A DNA stretch of 64,000 nt, from contig NZ_CP118164.1 in the NCBI RefSeq assembly GCF_028748185.1, positions 620,001-684,000 of the forward strand, read 5' to 3'. Every line of letters starts with the position of its first letter. Positions within the stretch are counted from its first letter, which is position 1. The translations under genes and the position numbers were made by a program. The notes beneath the pieces were generated by a model. The model did not search any database. It saw nothing but the letters and a program-made list of their open reading frames with translations, and was not told where the DNA came from. Positions 1 through 9,010 of this stretch are shown piece by piece. The DNA comes from Bremerella sp. P1. Its GTDB lineage: Bacteria; Planctomycetota; Planctomycetia; Pirellulales; Pirellulaceae.

Positions 1-302
1 TTGTGGGAGTGACGCCAATCACGTTCCGTGCGTTTACCAACTACACCCTGGAACTCGTCCCCTCAGAATTGCACCCGCGTTACCTGGCCACGCAAAGCTT
101 GTGTATCGCGGTGCCGATGGTGCTTTCGCCGTTTGTGGGCCTACTGATCGACCTGACGAGCTTTGAAATTGTCTTCAGCGGTATCGCTGTCATCTTGTTT
201 ATCGGGTGGATCATGACCTGGTTCTTGGTCGAACCACGACACGAACCGGGGCACCATGTGCAATACGGCGAGATGGATGTCGACCCGGACGACGAAGTCT
301 AA
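1..302 (+). CDS. MFS transporter, C-terminal fragment
   Basis: This is the C-terminal end of a membrane transporter whose start lies left of the window. About 99 residues are visible before the TAA at 300-302. Two hydrophobic stretches are separated by a short polar turn (around LLIDLTSFEIVFSG), followed by a charged cytoplasmic tail ending DVDPDDEV. That is the usual shape of the last two helices of a major facilitator superfamily permease. The segment ELVPSELHPRY resembles a loop before the last helix pair. The stop overlaps the stop of the convergent ABC permease gene by a few bases. The substrate cannot be inferred; the family call is moderate because only the tail is visible. Confidence 0.55.
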   Translation, partial: VGVTPITFRAFTNYTLELVPSELHPRYLATQSLCIAVPMVLSPFVGLLIDLTSFEIVFSGIAVILFIGWIMTWFLVEPRHEPGHHVQYGEMDVDPDDEV

Positions 303-1156
303 CTACTCGCGCTTCGGTAGCTCTTCAAAGACATCTTGAAGACCCAACGCGAGAACAGAAGACTCAGCGCTGTGGCAACAAGCATGTAGGCGGACAGAAG
401 CCATTTGTCGGTCGGATCGACGCCCATCGGCTGGGCCAGAATTCGTGCTGGGACGTTCACCACAATCAGAATCGGAATGGCGAACGTGAAAATCATCTTG
501 AGCGTCAGCCCCAGGGTACCGGCGTTGTAGATCTCCATCGGGTAACGCGAGAAGCTCGTGATGTAAAACCAGAAGTCGTACAGCGACGTGTTCCTGCCCA
601 GCCAAATGCTGGATGCAGCCAGGACGATCATAAGACTGTAAAGGATCGCCACACCACACAGCAAAAAGACCAGGTACACCGCCACCATACCCACGGTCAA
701 TTCAATGGCATCGCTCGGCCGATGCGTTAATTGGTAAAGACTGATCGACATCAACAAGATGCCGAACAGAAAGTTGGCGGTGGAAGGCCAGTTCACTTTC
801 TCGAAGCTAATCAGGAACTGGGTATCGATTGGCTTGAGCAAAGCGAAGTCGAGTTTCCCGGTACGGATCAACTCGGAAAACTCTTGGATGTTCGGCATGA
901 AGAACATCTGTACCAGGCTATTCACCAACAGTGTCGTCGCCAGGAAGACAAAGAATTCCCACTTGCCCCAACCAGTGTCGTTACCAATCGAGTTGGTATA
1001 GCTGAAGATGAGCAAGTAGAAGCCCAGGTTCATGATCACCCAGGACAGGCTCGAGACACATTCGACCCAGAAGTTCGAGCGAAAGCTCAAGTCTCGGACC
1101 AGGCTGTTTCGCAGGAACATGAAGAATACGCTGCTGTAGGAAGGTCGGTCGTTCAT
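299..1156 (-). CDS. ABC-2 type transporter permease (second of a pair)
   Basis: Integral membrane permease of an ABC exporter, 285 residues, with about six hydrophobic helices (for example around FFVFLATTLLVNSLVQ and VFLLCGVAILYSLMIVL). The start is taken at the ATG on 1154-1156 (MNDRPSYSS): GGAGGT lies 8 bases upstream and the start is 5 bases after the stop of the preceding permease. The frame stays open further upstream, but that extension overlaps the other permease and reads as non-membrane, Arg-rich shadow sequence. It resembles the ABC-2 permeases that occur as two different subunits with one ATPase (ABC2_membrane_6-like). It is the last gene of the ATPase-permease-permease operon; the substrate is unknown. 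Confidence 0.85.
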   Translation of the reverse strand: MNDRPSYSSVFFMFLRNSLVRDLSFRSNFWVECVSSLSWVIMNLGFYLLIFSYTNSIGNDTGWGKWEFFVFLATTLLVNSLVQMFFMPNIQEFSELIRTGKLDFALLKPIDTQFLISFEKVNWPSTANFLFGILLMSISLYQLTHRPSDAIELTVGMVAVYLVFLLCGVAILYSLMIVLAASSIWLGRNTSLYDFWFYITSFSRYPMEIYNAGTLGLTLKMIFTFAIPILIVVNVPARILAQPMGVDPTDKWLLSAYMLVATALSLLFSRWVFKMSLKSYRSASS

Positions 1157-1161
1157 CGAGA

Positions 1162-2010
1162 TCAACCTCCGTAAGCGCTGTACTGCTTCACGCCGTAATG
1201 AAATGCGAGGCGTGATGCGATAATGAAGAAGACAACCCAGCCGACCTGCACGATCAGCCCCCACATCAATTCCGCGCCGGTGATCTTCTCGAGAAACACA
1301 GCCGCGGGGAAATACGCCAGGTACATCAGCGGCAACGACTTCACAATCGTCGACCAGGGGCCACCCAGTTCGTTCAGCATATCCAAGGGAAACATGTGCC
1401 CGGACAGGAAGAACGTGAACAGCATGTACACAAACAGCAGCGAGCGCACTTCCAGAAACCAGAAACCGATCATGCCGATCGTCGCTTCCATGAAGAAGCC
1501 CAGCATGAAGGAAAGAATCAGCGAGAAGAAATACGCACACAGCACCTGAGCCGGCGGCCATCCTTCGAAGTAACCACGGCAAACGAAGAACACAATCGCA
1601 AACGGCACGGCAGCCACGATGTAATAGGTCAGTTTGTGGGCCACGCGATTGAGCAGAAAGAAGGAAATCAGATCCAATGGCTGGATCAGGTACTTCTTGA
1701 TTTCTCCTTCACGGATCTGCAAGGCAATGCCAGAAGCCAGGCCTGGCATGCTGGAAAATGCCCGAGATACGGTCGATAGCAGGTAGTAAGCGACGATGTT
1801 GTAGTACGTGTACCCAACGATCTCTTCGCCTGTGCTGTCCCCACCACCTCGGGCGGAGAAAATCGCCGACCATAGAAAGATTTGCGTGACGATCGGCAGG
1901 AAACGCATCAGCGTCCCCAGCATGAAATCGCCCCGATAGACGAGCTTCTCGTAGAAGTTGATCTGAAAGATGGCCCACCAGGTGGAGGCCCGTGCGGCGA
2001 GTTCCGCCAT
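1162..2010 (-). CDS. ABC-2 type transporter permease (first of a pair)
   Basis: A 282-residue polytopic inner-membrane protein with about six helices. It is a partner of the ATPase encoded 17 bases upstream and of the permease 5 bases downstream. The motif QIREGEIKKYLIQPLD in the first cytoplasmic region matches the conserved GEL-like segment of ABC-2 permeases: the two paralogues here have IREGEIKKYLIQPL and IRTGKLDFALLKPI at the same place. An AGGAGAGAGGAA ribosome-binding site lies just before the ATG. Two distinct permeases with one ATPase imply a heterodimeric exporter. Exporters of this shape are known for several lipophilic or peptide substrates, so the cargo is left open. Confidence 0.87.
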   Translation of the reverse strand: MAELAARASTWWAIFQINFYEKLVYRGDFMLGTLMRFLPIVTQIFLWSAIFSARGGGDSTGEEIVGYTYYNIVAYYLLSTVSRAFSSMPGLASGIALQIREGEIKKYLIQPLDLISFFLLNRVAHKLTYYIVAAVPFAIVFFVCRGYFEGWPPAQVLCAYFFSLILSFMLGFFMEATIGMIGFWFLEVRSLLFVYMLFTFFLSGHMFPLDMLNELGGPWSTIVKSLPLMYLAYFPAAVFLEKITGAELMWGLIVQVGWVVFFIIASRLAFHYGVKQYSAYGG

Positions 2011-2027
2011 GTTCCTCTCTCCTGCGG

Positions 2028-3056
2028 TTAGGTCGACGCTTCGGCCATCTTCTTTTCATTAGCGGACGTGTCGCCGGGATGTGCCAGCGAAAAGACATCC
2101 GCAATCACTTCTTCCAGCGGTGGATCCTCGACACCGACATCGGCCAGTTCGTACTGATCGAGGATCGATGCGAGCACTTCGCCGACTTTCGCTCGGTCGA
2201 CCCGCAGTTTGACCTTGGGGAAGTCTTCCGAGATGACATCGCCAAAGCGGGAAAGATTGCCTGACGCGGCATCTTCGTTGAAGGTGAGCGTGAGGATCTT
2301 ATAACCGCCGAAGCGATCGATGATGCCGCTGAGCGAGCCGTCGTAGATGATCACCCCATGAGCGATGACTACCACGCGTTGGCACAGCGCGGCGATGTCC
2401 TTCATATAGTGGCTGGTCAACAGGACGGTGATCTTGCGTTCCTGCTGATAATGCTTGAGAAACTGCTGAATGTTGTGCTGGGCAACCACGTCGAGCCCGA
2501 TCGTCGGTTCGTCGAGAAACAACACATCTGGCGAGTGGAGCAGGGCGGCAATCAACTCCATCTTCATGCGTTCGCCCAGAGATAGTGCCCGGACCGGCTG
2601 CGAGAGGAGCTCTTTCACCCCCAACAGGTCGACCAATTCGTCCTGGGTTCGCTGGAATTGATCGGCATCAATTCGATAAATTTTTTGATGCAGCCGAAAG
2701 CTATCCTGGGCAGGCAGATCCCACCAGAGTTGGTTCTTTTGCCCCATCACAAGGGCAAAACGACGACGATAAGCGTTATCTCGGTGCCAGGGGACGTGCC
2801 CCATGACAGTGGCCGTGCCGGAGGTGGGATTGATCACGCCGGAAAGAAGTTTCAGCGTGGTCGTTTTTCCCGCCCCATTGGGGCCGAGAAAGGCGACAAA
2901 TTCCCCCTGATCGACGGTCAGATCGATCCCTTTGACCGCCTCGACAGTCTTGTACTGCCGATGAAATAGCCCGCGAATCGAAGAAAGCAGGCCCTCTTGC
3001 TTCTGGTAGACCTCGTAGGTCTTGGTCAGCTTTTCTAATTGGATGATGGGTGCCAT
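2028..3056 (-). CDS. ABC transporter ATP-binding protein (exporter ATPase)
   Basis: Cytoplasmic ATPase of 342 residues that powers the two downstream permeases. Walker A GPNGAGKT is at about residues 58-65. The signature is a variant, [10 protein letters not shown], in place of LSGGQ. Walker B plus the catalytic Glu read [11 protein letters not shown], and the H-loop is [10 protein letters not shown]. The C-terminal 100 residues form the extra regulatory domain seen in ABC-2 exporter ATPases. The N-terminal segment with a Tyr/Lys-rich insert before Walker A ([20 protein letters not shown]) is typical of ATPases paired with two different permeases. It is first in a three-gene minus-strand operon, divergent from ispF. 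Confidence 0.92.
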   Translation of the reverse strand: MAPIIQLEKLTKTYEVYQKQEGLLSSIRGLFHRQYKTVEAVKGIDLTVDQGEFVAFLGPNGAGKTTTLKLLSGVINPTSGTATVMGHVPWHRDNAYRRRFALVMGQKNQLWWDLPAQDSFRLHQKIYRIDADQFQRTQDELVDLLGVKELLSQPVRALSLGERMKMELIAALLHSPDVLFLDEPTIGLDVVAQHNIQQFLKHYQQERKITVLLTSHYMKDIAALCQRVVVIAHGVIIYDGSLSGIIDRFGGYKILTLTFNEDAASGNLSRFGDVISEDFPKVKLRVDRAKVGEVLASILDQYELADVGVEDPPLEEVIADVFSLAHPGDTSANEKKMAEAST

Positions 3057-3111
3057 GTGCAGATTATAGACCAGGGGGGTATTTTCGGACAGTTGGTCGG
3101 GCCCCCTCGCG

Positions 3112-3140
3112 TTGTGGCAATATGGGGTATTCGCTATAAT
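3112..3140 (+). promoter_or_regulatory. Sigma70-type promoter upstream of ispF
   Basis: TTGTGG at 3112-3117 and a perfect TATAAT at 3135-3140 are separated by 17 bases, in the intergenic space between the divergent ABC ATPase gene and ispF. The expected transcription start near 3147 gives a leader of about 80 bases before the ispF ATG. This is motif evidence only. Confidence 0.6.
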
Positions 3141-3226
3141 CGCCGCGCTTTCGGGCGTGTTTTCCGGTCAGGGAGATCGGAACGTGACCCAGCGAGGATT
3201 GATTCGCCTTGGGGAAATAATTACGG

Positions 3227-3703
3227 ATGATACGTATCGGGCTCGGACACGACACCCATCGACTTGCCGACGGGGGTCCACTCATTCTTGGTGGCCTCGA
3301 AATTCCGCACGACAAACACCTGGTCGGACACAGCGACGCCGATGCTTTGATGCATGCCATCACTGACGCGTTACTGGGTGCGGCTAATCTTCCTGATATT
3401 GGGCAGCTTTTTCCCAATACCGATGAAGAAAACAAGGATCGACCGTCAAGCGAATTTCTACAACTTGCTTACCAAAAAGTCCTCGACGAGGGCTGGACGC
3501 TGATCAATCTCGATAGCGTCATCCACACTCAACGTCCCAAGCTGGCAGATCTGAAGTCGCTGATGCAGATTCGCATCGCCGAAATCTTGCACGTCTCGCC
3601 AGAGGACATCGGCATCAAAGCCAAGACCGGCGAGAGCGTCGGCAGCATTGGCCGCGAGGAAGCGATCGAAGTCCAATGCGTTTGCCTGCTGCGTAAAGTT
3701 TAA
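3227..3703 (+). CDS. ispF: 2-C-methyl-D-erythritol 2,4-cyclodiphosphate synthase
   Basis: IspF converts CDP-methylerythritol 2-phosphate to the cyclodiphosphate in the MEP isoprenoid pathway; it is a cytoplasmic homotrimer. The 158-residue length is normal. The zinc ligands are visible as Asp9 and His11 in GHDTH and His43 in DADALMHA. The family signature HSDADALMHAITDALLGA is intact, as is the C-terminal IKAKTGESVG active-site segment with EAIEVQ. The start is the ATG at 3227. The gene is monocistronic or reads into cysS 57 bases downstream. Confidence 0.97.
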   Translation: MIRIGLGHDTHRLADGGPLILGGLEIPHDKHLVGHSDADALMHAITDALLGAANLPDIGQLFPNTDEENKDRPSSEFLQLAYQKVLDEGWTLINLDSVIHTQRPKLADLKSLMQIRIAEILHVSPEDIGIKAKTGESVGSIGREEAIEVQCVCLLRKV

Positions 3704-3760
3704 ACTCCACCCAATCATTAGCCGAACCAACCGCACTCACCGGCGGTCTAAAGGAAGATC

Positions 3761-5296
3761 ATGAGTAATCTCCGGGTCTACAACACGCTGAGCCGTACCA
3801 AGGAAGAATTCAAGACCGTCACGCCTGGCAAAGTCGGCATCTACCTTTGCGGTCCAACCGTCTACGCCGAAGCCCACATCGGTCACATGGTCGGACCGGT
3901 GATCTTCGACACGGTCAAGCGTTACCTCGAGCACAGCGGCTACGACGTTCGCTTGGTGGTGAATATCACCGATGTCGATGACAAACTGATCAACAAGGCG
4001 AACGAGCGCAAGATGACGATGCTCGAAGTCGCCGAAGAGAACATCAAGGACTACCTCGACAATCTCGCAGCCCTCAATGTCACCACGATCGACGACATGC
4101 CGCGGGCTACTTCTTCGATGGACGACATCATTCAGTTCATCGCAGACCTGGTCGAAAAAGGCTTCGCCTACGATGTCGACGGCGACGTCTTCTTCGAAGT
4201 CAGCAAAGACGCCGAGTATGGCAAGCTGACCAATCGCAGTGTCGATGCGATGCAAGGGGAGGGGGGCGGTGCCGCTGCCAGTAAACGCTCGCCAGGCGAC
4301 TTCGCGCTATGGAAGAAAGCCAAGCCGGGCGAACCTTCCTGGGATAGCCCTTGGGGCAAAGGTCGCCCCGGTTGGCATATCGAATGCTCGGCGATGAGCA
4401 AAGGCATTCTCGGCGAAACCTTCGATATCCATGGTGGCGGTCTCGACCTGACCTTCCCCCACCACGAAAACGAAATTGCCCAAAGCGAATGCTGCCACGG
4501 CAAACCGATGGTTACTTACTGGATGCACAACGGACTACTGCGAAGCGACCCCAGCGCCGGCAAGATCGGCGGCAAGGCCGAACGCGAAAAAGGCGCGACC
4601 GAAGGCGAAGCTGGCGGCAAGATGAGCCGTAGCGGCGGCGCTGGCGGTTTGCATACGCTGATCGACCGCCAAGGGGGAGAACGTATTCGGTTCTTCCTGT
4701 TGCGAACCCATTACCGCAGTACGATCCTGTTCAGCGAGCCGGCGATCGAAGAAGCCGGAACCGGACTCGATACGTTCTACCGTTTGTTCGAGCGTTATGA
4801 ACGTATCACCGGCAAGAGCTTCTACGACATCGAGGCCGCCAAAACCCGTAAGGAAGGCGAAATCGAAGCTGGCGGTGACGAACTTCTGACGCTGCTCAAA
4901 AAGCATCGTGACACCTATCTCGAAAAGATGGACGACGACTTCAACACTGGTGGCGGTGTGAGCGAGTTGTTCGAGATTGTCCGCGGTGTGAACAAGTTCA
5001 TCGATACGAACAAACTGGAAGAAACCAAGGGCGCCGACACCAGTTCGCTCGATCAGGCGATGGCAACCATTCGCGAATTGTCGGCCATCCTGGGTCTCTT
5101 CACTGAGAAGCCGGAAGCCGATTCAAGCGAAGACGCCGGTCTGGTCGATCAACTGATGGGCCTGGTCATCGAGATCCGAGCCAACTCGCGAAAGAAGAAA
5201 GACTTCGAAACAAGCGACCTGATCCGCGATCGCCTGACCGAATGCGGCATCACGCTGGAAGACCGCAAAGACGGTACGCTCTGGCGTAAAGGCTAA
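3761..5296 (+). CDS. cysS: Cysteinyl-tRNA synthetase
   Basis: Class I aminoacyl-tRNA synthetase that charges tRNA-Cys. The zinc-ligand region starts with Cys30 in YLCGPTVY, the HIGH motif is AEAHIGH (His39-His42), and the second zinc-binding segment contains WHIECSAMS and [10 protein letters not shown]. The KMSKS loop reads KMSRSG at residues 287-292. Between MHNGLL and the KMSRS loop there is an insertion of roughly 25 residues rich in Gly, Lys and Glu, so the protein is 511 residues against about 460 in E. coli. The C-terminal helical anticodon-binding region ends with a conserved [19 protein letters not shown]. Confidence 0.97.
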   Translation: MSNLRVYNTLSRTKEEFKTVTPGKVGIYLCGPTVYAEAHIGHMVGPVIFDTVKRYLEHSGYDVRLVVNITDVDDKLINKANERKMTMLEVAEENIKDYLDNLAALNVTTIDDMPRATSSMDDIIQFIADLVEKGFAYDVDGDVFFEVSKDAEYGKLTNRSVDAMQGEGGGAAASKRSPGDFALWKKAKPGEPSWDSPWGKGRPGWHIECSAMSKGILGETFDIHGGGLDLTFPHHENEIAQSECCHGKPMVTYWMHNGLLRSDPSAGKIGGKAEREKGATEGEAGGKMSRSGGAGGLHTLIDRQGGERIRFFLLRTHYRSTILFSEPAIEEAGTGLDTFYRLFERYERITGKSFYDIEAAKTRKEGEIEAGGDELLTLLKKHRDTYLEKMDDDFNTGGGVSELFEIVRGVNKFIDTNKLEETKGADTSSLDQAMATIRELSAILGLFTEKPEADSSEDAGLVDQLMGLVIEIRANSRKKKDFETSDLIRDRLTECGITLEDRKDGTLWRKG

Positions 5297-5306
5297 TCCA
5301 ATCTGA

Positions 5307-5335
5307 TTCACTCTCCCTGACCAAGGGAGAGTGAA
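5307..5335. repeat. REP-like 12-bp perfect hairpin after cysS
   Basis: TTCACTCTCCCT (5307-5318), loop GACCA, then the exact reverse complement AGGGAGAGTGAA (5324-5335). No T-tract follows, so it is not a typical intrinsic terminator. A second element with a CCCTCTCC/GGAGAGGG core occurs at 57338-57362, which suggests a dispersed palindromic repeat family. It lies in the cysS-ruvC gap and could stabilise the cysS 3' end. Confidence 0.6.
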
Positions 5336-5374
5336 CAGGTGTGGTGAACTTCACTCGCTTACTCTAGGACCTCC

Positions 5375-5869
5375 ATGCGGAAACGTATCCTCGGCATCGA
5401 TCCTGGTCTCAATATCACCGGCTATGGTGTCATCGATGTCGGTCCGTCAGGCGTTTCCGTGGTGGAAGCTGGCGTCGTTCGGGGAAAGTCACGCGGCGAC
5501 GTGCCAGCCCGGGTTCGCGAAATCCATGAGGGCATTACCGACGTCATCACGTCGCTCAAACCAACCGTGATGGCGATGGAAGAGTTGTACTCTCATTACG
5601 AACGTCCGAAGACGGCCATCATCATGGGGCATGCCCGGGGCGTGTTATGCCTGGCAGCGGCCCAGCACGATCTGACCTTCCACAGTTACGCGGCTACCCA
5701 AATCAAAAAGATCCTGACCGGTAGTGGTCGAGCTCCCAAAAACCAGATGCAGGAATCGATCCGCCGCGAGTTGGGGCTCGCGGAAGTGCCTGAGCCTGCG
5801 GACGTCGCGGATGCGCTGGCCGTGGCGCTTTGTCATTACTACCTCAGCAAAATCGCAACGACCATCTAA
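5375..5869 (+). CDS. ruvC: Crossover junction endodeoxyribonuclease RuvC
   Basis: Holliday-junction resolvase, 164 residues, acting as a dimer with the RuvAB branch-migration motor. The RNase H-fold metal ligands are visible: Asp9 in LGIDPGLN, a Glu in MAMEELY near residue 70, and the C-terminal PADVADALAVALCHYY motif. The start ATG is at 5375. ruvA follows after 27 bases, as a ruvCA pair; ruvB is separate, about 3 kb downstream. Confidence 0.96.
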   Translation: MRKRILGIDPGLNITGYGVIDVGPSGVSVVEAGVVRGKSRGDVPARVREIHEGITDVITSLKPTVMAMEELYSHYERPKTAIIMGHARGVLCLAAAQHDLTFHSYAATQIKKILTGSGRAPKNQMQESIRRELGLAEVPEPADVADALAVALCHYYLSKIATTI

Positions 5870-5896
5870 CACCTCCTCTCGAAACGGAATTCACCC

Positions 5897-6526
5897 TTGA
5901 TTACAAAAATCACCGGCAAGCTGGTCTCGGTCGAAGTCACCAGCGTCACCATTGCGGCGGATCCCTTCGAATATGAAGTGCTGGTGCCCGAGTTCGTACG
6001 CCGCCAGGTTCAGTCGCAGATTGGCCAGAAGGTTTCTTTTCACACGATCAACTACCTCGATGGCGACCCCTCTCGCGGGCGAATGAGCCCTCGCCTGGTA
6101 GGTTTTTCGAATCATATTGAACGCGAGTTTTTCGAGCTGTTTTGCTCGGTTGACGGGGTCGGTGTGAAAAAAGCTTTGCGAGCAATGGTCCGTCCGGTCC
6201 AAGAAGTCGCCAATCAGATCGAACAACAGGACGCCAAGGGTTTGTCGGCCTTGCCTGGGATCGGTCCGGCCACTGCTGACCGAATTGTGGCGAAGCTGCG
6301 TCGTAAGGTCCCGAAGTTCGCTTTGTTGATCTCGGGAGCCGATGGCGAAAGCCCCGACGTTTCGCGCGATGTCGTCACCGAAACCTTCGAGGTTCTCTTG
6401 CAACTGGGTCACTCCGAAACCCACGCAAGAAAACTACTCGACACGGCAGTCGCCGAGAAAAAGAGCTACAAGGACGTGGATTCCCTTGTTCAGGCAGTGT
6501 ACAAAATTGCTCATCAAGAGGGATAA
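5897..6526 (+). CDS. ruvA: Holliday junction branch migration protein RuvA
   Basis: RuvA binds four-way junctions and loads the RuvB motor. It is 209 residues with a TTG start ([10 protein letters not shown]), which fits the conserved N-terminus. The OB-fold region carries VEREFFELF-like spacing ([24 protein letters not shown]). A helix-hairpin-helix follows at about residue 115 ([19 protein letters not shown]), with a C-terminal domain III for RuvB contact. It is cotranscribed with ruvC. Confidence 0.95.
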   Translation: MITKITGKLVSVEVTSVTIAADPFEYEVLVPEFVRRQVQSQIGQKVSFHTINYLDGDPSRGRMSPRLVGFSNHIEREFFELFCSVDGVGVKKALRAMVRPVQEVANQIEQQDAKGLSALPGIGPATADRIVAKLRRKVPKFALLISGADGESPDVSRDVVTETFEVLLQLGHSETHARKLLDTAVAEKKSYKDVDSLVQAVYKIAHQEG

Positions 6527-6568
6527 CTTACTCGCAACCCACACTCTTCCTCACTACCCCATCTCATC

Positions 6569-7702
6569 ATGCAGGACGTCGCAGATAACGAAGAACAGTT
6601 AGTCGTTGCCCAACCGGTGGCGGACGATGAATTGGTCGCTGCCGAGGTGGCTCAGCCGCATGGCGAGCCGTGTGCGGCATGTGGCTGTCCGGTCGAACCG
6701 AATGACAAATTCTGCCCGGCATGCGGTACACCTCACGAGGTGAAAGAGGCCGCTAAGAAGAAAGCGGAAGCGAAGCAGTCGATCAAAAGGTATTTCCACT
6801 GCGAAACGTGTGGTGCGAATGTTTCGATTGACCCGCAAGAGTTGAGTTACGTCTGTCCGTTTTGCGATTCGACCTATGTGGTCGAGTATTCTCCCGAAGT
6901 CTCTGGGCGGCAGTTGCCTGAGTTTGTGATTCCATTTCGTGTGACGCCTGAGATGGCGATGGAAAAGTTCCGCGCTTGGATCAAAGGCAACGACTGGTAT
7001 CGACCTGGCGACCTGCACATGGCCAAGATCGAAGACAAACTACGTGGGGTGTACCTTCCGTTCTGGAGCTTTTCCATGCTTGCCGAAAGTCGCTGGAGCG
7101 CTTCGATCGGCGAGTATTGGTACAAGACGGAATCGTACACCACCATGGAAAACGGCAAGATGGTCACCAAAACCCGTCGCGTCCAGAAGACCGAATGGTG
7201 GCCTCTCTCCGGCAGACATCATAAGTACTATAGCGGCTACATGATCTCGGCCAGCAAAGGGCTGACCCAGGCCGATGCAGATCGCATCAAGCCGTTCTCA
7301 CTTTTGGCCGCCAAGCGATACGAGCCCTATTTCCTCGCGGGCTGGGCAGCTGAAGAGTACCAGATGGAAATCGCTGAGGCTCAGAAAATTTGCTACGAAG
7401 AATTCTATCGTCGCGAGCAGACGAATATCCGACAGTTTCTACCTGGCGATACCAGCCGGAGCATGGTCGTTAAAACAGAATTCTCGTACGAAAACTCTGA
7501 CCTGTACCTATTGCCCATTTACTTGTTGACCTATCGCTATAACGACAAGGTCTATCGGTTTCTGGTTAACGGCCAGACAGGCCTGATCAACGGAGACAAA
7601 CCGGTCTCGTGGAAACGAATCTGGGGAGCTGTTGGAGGTGGCGTAGGCCTTCTGATCCTGTTCGTGCTTATCATTCTGCTGATCGCGGCAATGATGAAAT
7701 AA
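6569..7702 (+). CDS. Zinc-ribbon membrane-anchored protein (paralogue A)
   Basis: No characterised function is recognised. The 377-residue protein has two N-terminal zinc ribbons (Cys35, 38, 49, 52 and Cys78, 81, 96, 99), a beta-rich central region starting PEFVIPFRVTPEMA, and a single C-terminal helix around residues 352-375 that would anchor it with the zinc ribbons in the cytoplasm. The C-terminal YRFLVNGQTGLINGDKPVSWKR is shared with the next gene (YRFLINGQNGRSTGHGPVSYHR), so the two arose by duplication. Similar two-ribbon proteins are sometimes annotated as TFIIB-type zinc-ribbon or helicase-like proteins; no helicase motif is present. It follows ruvA by 42 bases. Confidence 0.8.
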   Translation: MQDVADNEEQLVVAQPVADDELVAAEVAQPHGEPCAACGCPVEPNDKFCPACGTPHEVKEAAKKKAEAKQSIKRYFHCETCGANVSIDPQELSYVCPFCDSTYVVEYSPEVSGRQLPEFVIPFRVTPEMAMEKFRAWIKGNDWYRPGDLHMAKIEDKLRGVYLPFWSFSMLAESRWSASIGEYWYKTESYTTMENGKMVTKTRRVQKTEWWPLSGRHHKYYSGYMISASKGLTQADADRIKPFSLLAAKRYEPYFLAGWAAEEYQMEIAEAQKICYEEFYRREQTNIRQFLPGDTSRSMVVKTEFSYENSDLYLLPIYLLTYRYNDKVYRFLVNGQTGLINGDKPVSWKRIWGAVGGGVGLLILFVLIILLIAAMMK

Positions 7703-7727
7703 TGACTCGCTGCGAAAGCCCAGCCTT

Positions 7728-8720
7728 ATGAGTGATCTCCTAGAGAAATGCACCATTTGCGGTGGACTGATCGACGAGGAAGATCTGTTCTGCGGTAACT
7801 GCGGAACCGAAGCACCCCATCGCCGAGATGCCCATACGCCAGATTCGACATTGGCCACGCACAGCTTCAACTGCAGCGGCTGTGGCGCCGCGATGAGCTA
7901 TTCCGCCGAAGCGGAAGCGTTGCGTTGTCCCTTTTGCGGATCGACTAATCTCGAAAAGGGAAAAGACCACAAAGTCATCGCTCCGACAAAAGTCATCCCA
8001 TTTCGCGTGACCGAGGAAGAAGCTCGAAAAGAAATGCGCGAAGCCATCGGCCAAGGCTTCTGGCGACCGCCTGATATCTCGGAAAGGGCGGTGATCAAGA
8101 ATATGGTGCCGGTCTATGTCCCGTACTGGGTCTTCTCAGCCGACGTCGCTACCTTCTGGACGGCCGATACTAGCCAGACACCCATGGGAGCCAGCGGCGA
8201 TTGGTACCCTATATCCGGCGAACATCGGGCGCGCTACGAAGGCGTGCTGGTCGGGGCTAGTGGTGCGTTAACGCCAAACGAGACGTCTCAACTTTGCCCC
8301 TTCGACATGAGCCAAGGTGTTTCACCTAAGGAAGCACACCTCGATCATTACACCGTCGAGCAATTCAATGTTGCTCGCAAGTACGCTCGACCGATGGCCA
8401 AGTCAGGGCTTGAGTCGCTTGAACGGCAAGCCGTGGACGCGAAGTTCGTGCCTCCGCGAAGCCGCAACGTACAGGTCAATCTTCGTATCCAAAACATGGC
8501 CAGCGATCCGATGCTGCTGCCCGTTTGGATCATGGCCTATCAATATGAAAACGAAGTTTATCGCTTCCTCATCAACGGACAGAATGGACGCTCGACCGGA
8601 CATGGTCCTGTCTCGTACCATCGCTTGATGATGATCCTGGGAACGGTTCTCGCCGTGGGGCTGGGCATCGCGATTATTGCCGTACTGTGCGGCGGCTTGG
8701 GAAGTTTACTCAGTAGGTAG
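7728..8720 (+). CDS. Zinc-ribbon membrane-anchored protein (paralogue B)
   Basis: A 330-residue paralogue of the upstream gene, 25 bases after it. Two zinc ribbons are formed by Cys8, 11, 22, 25 and Cys49, 52, 67, 70, followed by KVIPFRVTEEEARKEMREAI (the same junction as in paralogue A), a central beta-rich region with VPVYVPYWVFSAD and WYPISGEHRARYEG, and a C-terminal transmembrane helix near residues 303-325. The aromatic-rich YVPYWVF/YLPFWSF motif is shared by both and may mark the ligand or partner surface. The function is unknown. Confidence 0.8.
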   Translation: MSDLLEKCTICGGLIDEEDLFCGNCGTEAPHRRDAHTPDSTLATHSFNCSGCGAAMSYSAEAEALRCPFCGSTNLEKGKDHKVIAPTKVIPFRVTEEEARKEMREAIGQGFWRPPDISERAVIKNMVPVYVPYWVFSADVATFWTADTSQTPMGASGDWYPISGEHRARYEGVLVGASGALTPNETSQLCPFDMSQGVSPKEAHLDHYTVEQFNVARKYARPMAKSGLESLERQAVDAKFVPPRSRNVQVNLRIQNMASDPMLLPVWIMAYQYENEVYRFLINGQNGRSTGHGPVSYHRLMMILGTVLAVGLGIAIIAVLCGGLGSLLSR

Positions 8721-8733
8721 CACGTGACCCGAA

Positions 8734-8856
8734 TCACTGCTCCTCTTCAACAAACTCATAAACCATGCCTTCGAGCACTTGCTCGGCTTCGCATTTATCC
8801 ATGTGAAGTTGGTCGGAAACGTCGTTCACCATATCTTGGACCACGATTTCAGTCAT
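8734..8856 (-). CDS. Small acidic protein, 40 aa
   Basis: A short minus-strand frame runs from the ATG at 8854-8856 to the TGA at 8734-8736, preceded by AAAGGAACC about 6 bases upstream of the ATG. The peptide begins MTEIVVQDMVNDVSDQ and ends YEFVEEEQ, with one Cys in the middle; its heptad-like hydrophobic spacing suggests a short helical hairpin. It is not antisense to either flanking gene and its codon use resembles the neighbours. No family is recognised. Called on ribosome-binding site, codon use and position only. Confidence 0.5.
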   Translation of the reverse strand: MTEIVVQDMVNDVSDQLHMDKCEAEQVLEGMVYEFVEEEQ

Positions 8857-9010
8857 TGTCAGGGTTCCTTTGCATTTGAAAGTGATGGGAGTGTGAAACT
8901 CCTATCCGCAAAGGCAGTGCCAATGGCTCAATTTCCTTTGAAATCGACTGAAGACGATGCTCAACTGGTCATTGGACAGTCAAGCAGCCTTTCCCGGAAC
9001 CAAGCTGGCA

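Noticed and set aside
1157-1582. Upstream extension of the second ABC permease.
   Set aside because: It overlaps the other permease gene in another frame and encodes non-membrane Arg/Ser-rich sequence; the ATG at 1156 has a perfect ribosome-binding site.
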